From Rhodococcus sp. 06-462-5 (GTDB taxonomy: Bacteria; Actinomycetota; Actinomycetes; Mycobacteriales; Mycobacteriaceae), in NCBI RefSeq assembly GCF_002258315.1, contig NZ_NOYD01000053.1:1-64000 (forward strand): a stretch of 64,000 nucleotides of DNA. The letters are read 5' to 3'. The notes beneath the pieces were generated by a model. It was not told the origin of the DNA and searched no databases. It worked only from the letters and a program-made list of their open reading frames with translations. Position 1 is the first letter of the stretch. Each line of letters opens with the position of its first letter. Position numbers and translations under genes: made by a program. Shown here one piece after another: positions 44,027-53,330 of this stretch.

Positions 44027-44359
44027 ATGCCGGCCCAGGCGTGGGTGACTCTGGTGGTGGGCGTCCTCGCCGTCGTCGGGGTCGCTCTCACCATTCGTCA
44101 GCGCACCGTCGCCGACAAACGAGCGCAGGCATGGCAGCGGATCACCTGGTGCCTCGACCACACAGTCAGCACGGACGACGCCGAAGCTGCCCTGGGGTGG
44201 GATATCTACGGGGCGGTCACAGATTCGCCACTCATAACCAGAACAGAACAGGACGTTCTCGTTGCCGTTGCCGATCGCGCCCTCCGACGCGCACTGGCGG
44301 AACCCTCTGAATGCGAGGACACTGACAATCGAGTCGATGAGCTGGAGGAACCGCGATGA
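44027..44359 (+). CDS. Small hypothetical membrane-anchored protein
   Basis: 110 residues from the ATG at 44027, seven bases after the VOC gene. An N-terminal hydrophobic helix (about residues 4-22, WVTLVVGVLAVVGVAL) is followed by a basic stretch and a soluble, mainly helical domain rich in Ala, Asp and Arg. That suggests a single-pass protein with its bulk in the cytoplasm. I do not recognize the family. Its stop overlaps the start of another small gene (ATGA), so the two are probably made together. Confidence 0.65.
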   Translation: MPAQAWVTLVVGVLAVVGVALTIRQRTVADKRAQAWQRITWCLDHTVSTDDAEAALGWDIYGAVTDSPLITRTEQDVLVAVADRALRRALAEPSECEDTDNRVDELEEPR

Positions 44360-44517
44360 CCACCACCGAGGAACGCAAGATCAAAGCCGGGCGTCCGGAA
44401 GTCGCCGCGGCCGCCGCTCGCGCATCGATCGCAATCCGTGAACGCAACGGGCGTGAGGTACCTCAGTGGATTCGCGACGCCGCAGCGGGACGACCCACCG
44501 TCCCGCCGCCCGAATAG
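44356..44517 (+). CDS. 53-residue hypothetical protein coupled to the preceding gene
   Basis: An ATG overlapping the previous stop opens a 53-codon frame: MTTTEERKIKAGRPEVAAAA, then an Ala/Arg-rich helix and an ending rich in Pro. It has high charge (several Lys/Arg and Glu) and no membrane segment. The 4-base overlap and good codon use support it as real; it is too short for a confident family call. A strong hairpin follows 17 bases after the stop. Confidence 0.55.
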   Translation: MTTTEERKIKAGRPEVAAAAARASIAIRERNGREVPQWIRDAAAGRPTVPPPE

Positions 44518-44534
44518 CGCGCGTCCTCTCAGGA

Positions 44535-44578
44535 CACGAGCGCCCAGCATTCCGTCTCTGGAATGCGGGGCGTTCGTG
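44535..44578. terminator. Bidirectional terminator hairpin between convergent genes
   Basis: An 18-base stem (44535-44552 with 44561-44578), with one G-T pair and one mismatch, encloses an 8-base loop. It lies between the plus-strand small genes and the minus-strand hypothetical gene ending at 44612. There is no long T-run on either side, but stem strength and position suit termination. Confidence 0.72.
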
Positions 44579-44611
44579 GTGAATGCCAGGCGTTCGGACC
44601 GTCGAACACAG

Positions 44612-45520
44612 TCATGCCGCACACTCTCGCAGCTCGGTCACAGTCGAGGCGAAGATGCCGGTGGGTTCGATCGAGATCCCGTCGAACACCTGGCAGTACT
44701 CGCCGTCCCGCCAGAAGAACACCGAGCGAGACAGTGGGCTCGGTGTGTCACGACTGAACATATCCGCCAGATCGGCGAGCTCTGCTGCTGCCGCGAGCGC
44801 CACGTCGGCGTTGCGCGGACGGTGAAAAACGAACTCGTAGGCATTGGGAACGACGAACAATACGCCGTACAGACATTCGCCGAGGTGCGCGGAGATCAGC
44901 GTGGTCATATCGGCAACCTTCGACGCGAGGTAGATCGAATCACCGCTGAGGACCTCGATGTCGATGCTGTTTCTGCTGAACATTCGGCCGTCCTCGAACT
45001 TCAGCGCTGCGGTGTTCCTTCGGCCGGCTGCCCAGGCGGCGTTCAGGTCTCGGCCGACGAGATGCCGATCTGCCAGTGTCACAGCGCGATTCGGAGAAGA
45101 CAGGTTCAGCACCCGTCGCGGTGCGCCCGGCACGTCGAGTAGTGGGACGGAATACTCGTACTCGCACTCACCCATAGCCGCCAGGGCGGATGGAGCGATG
45201 ACGCGCTCGCGCAGCCGCGAGTGGAATTCGTCGTCGGACAATCCGGTGAAGAACGTGGGATCCGCCTCGCGCATCGTCTCGATCATGAGGTCGACATGGC
45301 CGGCGATGATGCCGTCCCACGCCGATCGACTCACCCCGGAGCACCGGGCGAACACATTGTTCAGTGACATGCGAACGCCCGAGCCCACCGCCAAAGTCGT
45401 CGCGTCCTCGCGGTGAACCACCACCCCGCGCTTGCGAAATGCTTCGATCGTCTTCATCCGCACGATGGCGAATGTGGTCGCGTGAACTGCGCCGTAGTCA
45501 GGCAAAGAATGAAATTTCAT
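44612..45520 (-). CDS. Hypothetical protein of unknown family
   Basis: 302 residues from the ATG at 45520 (MKFHSLPDYGAVHATTFAIV), preceded by a G-run that may act as a ribosome site; a longer frame to 45589 would overlap the divergent aminopeptidase start. No signal peptide or membrane helix is seen. Features include MSLNNVFARCSGV, a Glu-rich segment before SVPLLDVPGAPRRVLNLSSPNRAVTL, and a C-terminal part with two similar amphipathic stretches (VFHRPRNADVALAAAAELADLADMF). I do not recognize it. It stands alone between a terminator and the divergent M18 aminopeptidase. Confidence 0.7.
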   Translation of the reverse strand: MKFHSLPDYGAVHATTFAIVRMKTIEAFRKRGVVVHREDATTLAVGSGVRMSLNNVFARCSGVSRSAWDGIIAGHVDLMIETMREADPTFFTGLSDDEFHSRLRERVIAPSALAAMGECEYEYSVPLLDVPGAPRRVLNLSSPNRAVTLADRHLVGRDLNAAWAAGRRNTAALKFEDGRMFSRNSIDIEVLSGDSIYLASKVADMTTLISAHLGECLYGVLFVVPNAYEFVFHRPRNADVALAAAAELADLADMFSRDTPSPLSRSVFFWRDGEYCQVFDGISIEPTGIFASTVTELRECAA

Positions 45521-45587
45521 CAAGTCGTCCCCCCGGTCGGTGTGTGCTCTCGAGGTGTTCGACGCGGCGGCTGCCACAATGGTTCCC

Positions 45588-46886
45588 ATGTCGACTCACG
45601 CCTCCGCAACCGGTCTCTGCAACTTCGTCGACGTGTCGCCGTCACCGTTCCACGTCTGCAACACGGTGTCGGTACAGCTCGAGGACGCCGGTTTCGTACG
45701 CCTCGAGGAGACCGACGCCTGGCCGACGGACCCGGGCCGCTACTACCTCGTTCGCGGCGGATCACTCGTCGCGTGGAGTACCGAGCACAGTAATTCGGGT
45801 CGTTCCGCAGGCTCCACTCCTGACGGCCCCTTCCGAATCGTCGGCGGGCACACCGACAGCCCCAACCTTCGCGTGAAGCAGCATCCCGATCTGCAATCCG
45901 CGGGCTGGCAGATGGTGGGCCTCGAACCGTACGGCGGTGCCTGGCTCAACTCCTGGCTCGATCGCGATCTGGGTATCTCCGGCCGGCTGAGTGTGCGCGA
46001 CGGTAACACGGCCCGCGAGGTACTGGTGAAGGTCGACGAGCCCATTCTGCGAGTTCCGCAGCTGGCAATCCACCTGTCCGAGGATCGCAAGGGCGTCACC
46101 CTCGATCCGCAGCGACACGTCAATGCCATTTGGGGCGTGGGCAATTCACCTCAGTCCTTCATCGCCTACGTTGCCGAGCGAGAAGGCGTCGACCCGCATT
46201 CGGTATTGGGTTGGGAGTTGATGACACACGACCTCGCACCCAGTGCCGTCGTGGGTGTGGAGTCCGAATTGGTTAGTGCGCCGCGTCTGGACAATCAAGG
46301 AACCTGTTACGCCGGAACTCAGGCTTTGCTTGCCGCAGTGGACAATCCGACCGCAGTGACGCCGGTGTTGGCACTGTTCGACCACGAGGAAGTCGGCAGT
46401 ATGTCCGACCGCGGCGCGTTCTCGGACCTGCTGAACACAGTGCTCGAGCGCATCGTGCTGGGACGCGGCGGTGGGCGTGAGGAATTCCTGCGCACGATGG
46501 CCGGATCCATCTGTGCCTCGGGCGATATGGCGCACGCGACGCATCCCAACTATCCCGACCGGCACGAGCCCGCACACCGCATCGAACTGGGTGGGGGACC
46601 GGTACTCAAGGTCAACCAGAATCTGCGCTACGCAACGGATTCCGCGGGAGCGGGGGCATTCGCGCTCGCCTGTGACCAGGCCGGAGTTCCCTTGCAGCGC
46701 TACGTACATCGCGCCGATCTGCCGTGCGGATCGACCATCGGACCCATCACCGCGTCGCGCACCGGCCTGTCCACGGTGGACGTGGGTGCAGCGCAGCTGG
46801 CCATGCATTCGTCGCGGGAATTGATGGGAGCCAGCGACGTGAAGTCCTACGCCGACGCGTTGGCGGCGTTCCTGGCTCCTGCCTGA
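45588..46886 (+). CDS. M18-family aminopeptidase
   Basis: 432 residues from the ATG at 45588. The dinuclear zinc peptidase motifs are present: GGHTDSPNLRVK (first His/Asp ligands), a central DNQGTCYAGTQALL, LALFDHEEVGSMSDRGA with the catalytic Glu pair, and the late GSTIGPITASRTGLSTVDVGAAQLAMHSSRE with the final His ligand. This is the bacterial M18 (ApeB/PepC-like) type, which removes N-terminal residues, often acidic, from peptides in the cytoplasm. A CACAAT box 10 bases before the start suggests a very short leader. Confidence 0.94.
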   Translation: MSTHASATGLCNFVDVSPSPFHVCNTVSVQLEDAGFVRLEETDAWPTDPGRYYLVRGGSLVAWSTEHSNSGRSAGSTPDGPFRIVGGHTDSPNLRVKQHPDLQSAGWQMVGLEPYGGAWLNSWLDRDLGISGRLSVRDGNTAREVLVKVDEPILRVPQLAIHLSEDRKGVTLDPQRHVNAIWGVGNSPQSFIAYVAEREGVDPHSVLGWELMTHDLAPSAVVGVESELVSAPRLDNQGTCYAGTQALLAAVDNPTAVTPVLALFDHEEVGSMSDRGAFSDLLNTVLERIVLGRGGGREEFLRTMAGSICASGDMAHATHPNYPDRHEPAHRIELGGGPVLKVNQNLRYATDSAGAGAFALACDQAGVPLQRYVHRADLPCGSTIGPITASRTGLSTVDVGAAQLAMHSSRELMGASDVKSYADALAAFLAPA

Positions 46887-46900
46887 GCTCGATCGGCGGC

Positions 46901-46995
46901 GCAAACGCGCGCGCATTCGTCAGGTGCTCGCGGATTCGTGACCCGCTCGGTGGCGATTTCGCGCGCGTTCGGCAAACGCGCGCGCATTTGCGGGG
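46901..46995. repeat. 95-bp interspersed repeat, copy 1
   Basis: The unit starts and ends with the same GCAAACGCGCGCGCATT sequence and has a conserved GGTGCTCGCGGATTCGTGACCCG interior. It is about 91% identical to the copy at 47084 in the same orientation, with no length change. The ends are near-palindromic. Confidence 0.85.
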
Positions 46996-47083
46996 ATGGG
47001 GGCGGAGGGTGTGGGCGGAAGCTGAATACCGCGGCGCGACCCCGTTCGGAGTTCCCCGTTCCCCGTTTCTCGGTCGGCCAGTC

Positions 47084-47178
47084 GCAAACGCGCGCGCATT
47101 CGTCAGGTGCGCGCGGATTCGTGACCCGTGCGGTGGCAATTCCGCGCGCGTATGGCAAATGCGCGCGCATTTGCGGGG
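47084..47178. repeat. 95-bp interspersed repeat, copy 2
   Basis: Direct repeat of the unit at 46901, 183 bases downstream, with about eight substitutions. Its right end contains a perfect 20-base palindrome (47155-47174, GCAAATGCGCGCGCATTTGC) produced by a compensating C-to-T change. Confidence 0.85.
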
Positions 47179-47224
47179 GCGGGGGGTGGCAAGGGGTGAG
47201 CCAGCGACCCGACGCCCCCAAGAC

Positions 47225-47989
47225 CTACATCGGGCTCAGTTGCAGGCACGCGTCCGCCGCCAGCCAGAACAGTTGCTCGCGTACTGTCGTCGCCTTGGTC
47301 CAGCCGCGGTGATCCCAGTCGGCGGCGAGGGAGTCACCCGCGTACAGCAGTTGCGCGAATCGCACTCCGCGGAATCGGGCAACGGCGCAGAAGGCAGACG
47401 CCTCCATGTCGACCGTTCGGCAGCCTTCCTCGACGCGGCGGGACACGCGGGCACGGGTCTCACGGTAGAGGGCATCGGTGGTCCAGGATCGGCCGGTGAC
47501 GAAGTCGACTCCGGCGTCGGTGAGCACCGACTGCAGCACGGCCACGCCTTCCGGATCGGCGTCGACCACTCGCCCCGGCGGTAGGTAATGGAACGAGGTG
47601 CCCTCGTCACGGAGGGCGCTGTCCACCACCATCACATGTCCCATGCCCAGGTCGTCGGACAGTGCCCCCGCGCCGCCGACGGCCACGAACTGCGTGCATC
47701 CCATCGCGATGGCCTCTTCGAGGAACAGTGCGGCCAGCGGAGCGCCGACGCCGGGGTGGAAGACGGCAAGCTTCTCCCCGTTCCGTTCGATCTCGTAGAC
47801 GGGGTGTTCGCCGTGCTCGGAGCGCATGACCGAGACGACTCGGGCGTCGCCTTTCGCGCAGATGCTCTCGATCACCTCGGAGAAGAAACAGACGACGGCT
47901 TTAGGCGGGACGTCGACTCCCTTGGCCACCATCGACGGGTCGATGACGCCCGTTTCGTCCAGATCGTCCTCGGTCAGCGCGATGTCCAT
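47225..47989 (-). CDS. Nucleoside phosphorylase-family protein
   Basis: 254 residues from the ATG at 47989; in-frame ATGs at 48043 and 48085 are possible but add sequence that does not look conserved. The fold signature is clear: VVSVMRSEHGEHPVYEIE, the phosphate/substrate region FHPGVGAPLAALFLEEAIAMG, VAVGGAGALSDDL, DSALRDEGTSFHYLPPG, and the late TVDMEASAFCAVARFRGV, the Met-Glu pair that binds the ribose in uridine/purine phosphorylases. It probably salvages a nucleoside, but purine versus uridine cannot be settled. It is divergent from purL. Confidence 0.88.
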   Translation of the reverse strand: MDIALTEDDLDETGVIDPSMVAKGVDVPPKAVVCFFSEVIESICAKGDARVVSVMRSEHGEHPVYEIERNGEKLAVFHPGVGAPLAALFLEEAIAMGCTQFVAVGGAGALSDDLGMGHVMVVDSALRDEGTSFHYLPPGRVVDADPEGVAVLQSVLTDAGVDFVTGRSWTTDALYRETRARVSRRVEEGCRTVDMEASAFCAVARFRGVRFAQLLYAGDSLAADWDHRGWTKATTVREQLFWLAADACLQLSPM

Positions 47990-48058
47990 CAGGTGATGTT
48001 CGCACGAGGCGAAGTGCAGCCCTGCACGACCGATGCCGTACATGTCTGCGGGTCCCGA

Positions 48059-48064
48059 TAGACT
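48059..48064 (+). promoter_or_regulatory. Candidate -10 element upstream of purL
   Basis: TAGACT lies 39 bases before the purL GTG, a spacing that would leave a short leader carrying GAAGGGA. The same hexamer appears before thiM, purS and purF. Confidence 0.35.
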
Positions 48065-48103
48065 CTCCCTGGCATTTCGCTCCATCGAAGGGACCTATTC
48101 CTC

Positions 48104-50395
<2,292 letters not shown>

Positions 50396-50400
50396 CCGAG

Positions 50401-52224
50401 GTGGGGGGACGCACATCGGTCGGAGACAACACCGCGGAGCAGGGCCGGACGGAGCCCGACACGGCACTCGAGCAGGACCAGCATCACCGCTACCACCTGC
50501 CGACGGTCGAGTTCTCCGTCCCCTCACCGGACAAGCATCCTTTCGTCATGTGGGCCTGGGGCCTACTGCGGCTGGACTTCACCGGAATTGCATTCAGCGC
50601 GTTGTTCTTCTGCTGGTCGTTGACACCGTCTCTGCTCCCGCGTGGATGGTTGTTCCAGGGCATCATCGGCGGTATCAACGCGGCCATCGGCTACGCATTC
50701 GGCGTGGCGGTGGGATGGGCTGTCACCCGTTGGTGGCTCTCGTCCCGATCGTGGTGGCCGCTGCCGCGCACGGTGGAGCTGGCCGTCAAGGTCGCCGTAC
50801 CCGTCCTCGCGATCGCAGCGTCGATGACCATGTTGGCGATCTCGGCGGAATGGCAGCGTGAGCTGGCCGCACTGATGGACGCCGAGGGCACCACCACCAC
50901 CGGATACTTCCGTACCGGTGCGCTCAGTATCGCCATTGCAGCGCTGCTGATTTCGGTGTGGCGGGTGTTGCGTGACCTCGTTCGACTGCTCGCCCGACAG
51001 ATCAACCGCGTCGTCAAGATGCCACGCGAAGTGGCCAATGCGCTCGGGGTCGTCGTCCTCGTCGTGCTGTCCGTCGCCCTGGTTCAGGGTGTCCTGCTGC
51101 GGGCGGTCTCCGAGGTCACCAACTCGGCCTTCAGCCTGCAGAACGACGAAACTCGGGACGGCGCAGACCAACCCGTCGCCGACGAACGATCCGGCAGCCC
51201 GAACTCGTTGGCGCCGTGGGACACTCTCGGATTCGAGGGCCGCAACTTCGTCTCCAGCGGGCTGCGCGCCGACGAGATGGAGCGGGCCACGGGTCGCCCC
51301 AGCCTCGAGCCGATCAGGGCATACGCCGGCCTGGAAACCGCTGAGACCCAGGACGAGCGACTGAACATCGTGGTCGCCGAACTCGAACGCACCGGGGCAT
51401 TCCAGCGCGCGGCACTGGTCGTCGTTCCGACCACCGGAACCGGATGGGTCAATCCCACCGCCATCGAAGCCGAAGAACTCATGTTCGACGGCGATGTCGC
51501 CACCGTCGCATCCCAGTACTCCTACCTGCCGAGTTGGATTTCCTTCATCGCGGAGGGCGACAAGGCCGCGCAGGCGGGCAAAGCTCTGATCGACAAGGTG
51601 CACGATCGCTGGCTGCAGGAACCGGAGGCCACGCGCCCCAAGTTCTACGTCTACGGCGAGAGCCTCGGTACCCAGGCGGGAGAGGGCGCGTTCGACGGTT
51701 TGGCCGACATCCGGGCCACCACAGACGGGGTGCTGTGGGTTGGGCCGCCGAACAACAACCGCATCTGGAGTCAGTTCGTCAGCCGACGCGACCCGGGCAG
51801 CCCGGAGGTTCGGCCGGTCTACTCCGAGGGACTGACGGTTCGATTCGCCGACAACTCGTCGGGCATCCCGCCGGAGGATCAGCCCTGGTACGAGCCGCGA
51901 ATCCTCTACGTGCAGCATGCGTCGGATCCGGTGGTCTGGTGGTCACCCGACCTGCTGTTCGAGCGTCCCGACTGGCTGTCCGAACCGCCGGGGCCGGACC
52001 GCTTGCCGAGCATGCGATGGTTCCCGGTCGTCACGTTCTGGCAGGTGGCCGCCGACCTGACCAACGCCGCGGGCGTTCCCGACGGTCACGGCCACAACTA
52101 CGGAACCCTCGTGCTCGACGGCTGGGTTGCCGTCGCCGCGCCCGAGGGTTGGACCGACCGCGACACCGAACGAGTTCGCGGAGTCATGGAGCAATTCGCC
52201 GGCCGAGACGGTCCCGAGAAGTGA
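50401..52224 (+). CDS. Multi-spanning membrane alpha/beta-hydrolase (Abhydrolase_9 family)
   Basis: 607 residues if the GTG at 50401 is used, five bases after purL; this start lacks a clear ribosome site. About four or five membrane segments (residues about 50-250, including FFCWSLTPSLLPRGWLFQG) form the Abhydrolase_9 N-terminal module. A hydrolase domain follows, with the nucleophile in VYGESLGTQAGEGAF (GxSxG). A conserved YLPSWISFIAEGDKAAQAG precedes it. A late GHGHNYG may hold the catalytic His. Family members are common in mycolic-acid bacteria; their substrates are unknown, and an envelope-lipid role is an inference. The stop overlaps the CPBP gene. Confidence 0.85.
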   Translation: MGGRTSVGDNTAEQGRTEPDTALEQDQHHRYHLPTVEFSVPSPDKHPFVMWAWGLLRLDFTGIAFSALFFCWSLTPSLLPRGWLFQGIIGGINAAIGYAFGVAVGWAVTRWWLSSRSWWPLPRTVELAVKVAVPVLAIAASMTMLAISAEWQRELAALMDAEGTTTTGYFRTGALSIAIAALLISVWRVLRDLVRLLARQINRVVKMPREVANALGVVVLVVLSVALVQGVLLRAVSEVTNSAFSLQNDETRDGADQPVADERSGSPNSLAPWDTLGFEGRNFVSSGLRADEMERATGRPSLEPIRAYAGLETAETQDERLNIVVAELERTGAFQRAALVVVPTTGTGWVNPTAIEAEELMFDGDVATVASQYSYLPSWISFIAEGDKAAQAGKALIDKVHDRWLQEPEATRPKFYVYGESLGTQAGEGAFDGLADIRATTDGVLWVGPPNNNRIWSQFVSRRDPGSPEVRPVYSEGLTVRFADNSSGIPPEDQPWYEPRILYVQHASDPVVWWSPDLLFERPDWLSEPPGPDRLPSMRWFPVVTFWQVAADLTNAAGVPDGHGHNYGTLVLDGWVAVAAPEGWTDRDTERVRGVMEQFAGRDGPEK

Positions 52225-52811
52225 GCACCGAGGCGTTGGCGATCGGCTCCGCGACGACGGCGTGGAGTACCTACGTCCTTCCCGCACTCGGTCTCGATGC
52301 CGGTGCGCGGGCGGTGGCCAATGCCTCGTTCGCCGTGGCCGTTGCGGCGGTCTCGGGCCGTGGCGCCGCGCAACTGGGTGTGCGCAACACCGCTGCCGGA
52401 CTGAGATGGGGCGCTGCGGCGTCGGCGATTCCGGTTCTCGGATCTGCCGTCGTCGCCGCGATTCCGGCGTTGCGACGCCGGGTCCGGCCATCCGAGGACG
52501 AGCTGGCCGAGTGGATACTGTTTCGGATTCCGGTGGGGACGGTCCTCACCGAGGAGTTGCTCTTTCGCGGTGCGCTCCACTCCGCGTCGCCTGCCCTGTC
52601 GCCGATCTTTTTCGGGCTCTGGCACATTCACCCCGCTCGCGCGGCCGGTGACACCGTGGTCGGGACGGTCGTGGCGACGGCCGCGGCCGGGGTGGTGTTC
52701 TCGTGGCTGCGAGCCCGCAGCGGCAGTGTGCTCGCGCCGGCCCTGCTGCACTACTTCCTCAACGCCAGCGGCGCCGTTCTGGCGCATCTCGCTGCGAACG
52801 ACAGGAGTTAG
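52221..52811 (+). CDS. CPBP (CAAX-protease/bacteriocin-processing) family intramembrane metalloprotease
   Basis: 196 residues, GTG start overlapping the previous stop by 4 bases. The catalytic motifs are TEELLFRGALHS (EExxxR), FFGLWHIHP (FxxxH) and LLHYFLNASG (HxxxN). Four to five hydrophobic segments are visible, a little short for the family. Such proteins cleave substrates within the membrane; the target is unknown. Confidence 0.87.
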   Translation: MSTEALAIGSATTAWSTYVLPALGLDAGARAVANASFAVAVAAVSGRGAAQLGVRNTAAGLRWGAAASAIPVLGSAVVAAIPALRRRVRPSEDELAEWILFRIPVGTVLTEELLFRGALHSASPALSPIFFGLWHIHPARAAGDTVVGTVVATAAAGVVFSWLRARSGSVLAPALLHYFLNASGAVLAHLAANDRS

Positions 52812-52816
52812 ACGCA

Positions 52817-53203
52817 GTGCCACCACACAAGGAAGTCGGCCCAGCCGAGGTTCGCGACGCCGTTCTGGCCGTCGAGGACTGGATCAAGGGCGAGGCGGAC
52901 AAGCCTGCGCGGGCGCAGATCGCCGCCGCGGTGCGCACGACGGCCAGAACTCTCGGCCAGAACGCGCCGGGATCCTCGGTGGAGGTACGGGTGCCGCCGT
53001 TCGTCGCGGTGCAGTGCATCGTGGGGCCGCGACACACACGGGGGACCCCGCCGAACGTGGTCGAAACCGATGCGCTGACGTGGCTGCAGGTGGTCACCGG
53101 AATCCGGGATTTCGCCGACGCACTCGCCGACGGTTCGATCGATGCGTCGGGCAGTAGGGCGGCCGAGGTGGGTCGCTGGTTGCCGCTGTTGTCCATCAGG
53201 TGA
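52817..53203 (+). CDS. Sterol carrier-family protein
   Basis: 128 residues from the GTG at 52817, nine bases after AGGAG. The sequence contains VRDAVLAVEDWIKGEAD, VEVRVPPFVAVQCIVGPRHTRGTPPNVVETDALTWLQVVTG and a trailing FADALADGSIDASGSRA. It resembles the short SCP-like/MDMPI C-terminal type protein found between the purL and purF regions in related actinobacteria. Its ligand or partner is unknown. It probably shares a transcript with the two genes upstream. Confidence 0.72.
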   Translation: MPPHKEVGPAEVRDAVLAVEDWIKGEADKPARAQIAAAVRTTARTLGQNAPGSSVEVRVPPFVAVQCIVGPRHTRGTPPNVVETDALTWLQVVTGIRDFADALADGSIDASGSRAAEVGRWLPLLSIR

Positions 53204-53260
53204 TTCGCTCCGAATCGGACATGCGTTCACCTGCTGGGAATCTCCCGTCCACACGATGCG

Positions 53261-53287
53261 TTGACTCAGGCCGTGTGCCCGTAGACT
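53261..53287 (+). promoter_or_regulatory. Candidate purF promoter
   Basis: TTGACT and TAGACT are separated by 15 bases, slightly short for a sigma-70-type promoter, and lie 43 bases before the purF start. The 127-base gap after the sterol-carrier gene supports an independent promoter. Confidence 0.45.
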
Positions 53288-53330
53288 CGGGCATGGCCCC
53301 CCGCCCCGTACCCCCAAGGGAGCAATGCCC

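Larger units (their letters stand above)
46887..47224. other. 338-bp intergenic region made largely of repeats
   Basis: This stretch separates the convergent aminopeptidase and phosphorylase genes. It is dominated by two copies of a 95-bp repeat and an intervening 88 bases containing a GTTCCCCGTTCCCCGTTTCTCGG-like run. Open frames across it on both strands are Arg/Ala/Pro-rich artefacts of CpG repetition and are not called genes. Confidence 0.7.

Noticed and set aside
46901..47178. CRISPR array
   Set aside because: There are only two copies of a 95-bp unit with an 88-base gap; size, spacing and the lack of cas genes do not fit.
46887..47224. Reading frames of 60 to 130 codons across the 95-bp repeats on both strands
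   Set aside because: They arise from CpG-rich repeats, give low-complexity Arg/Ala/Pro proteins and have no ribosome sites.
50396..50550. Alternative downstream start of the abhydrolase at about 50550
   Set aside because: It would remove a coherent N-terminal stretch; the GTG at 50401 just after purL is kept, though its ribosome site is weak.
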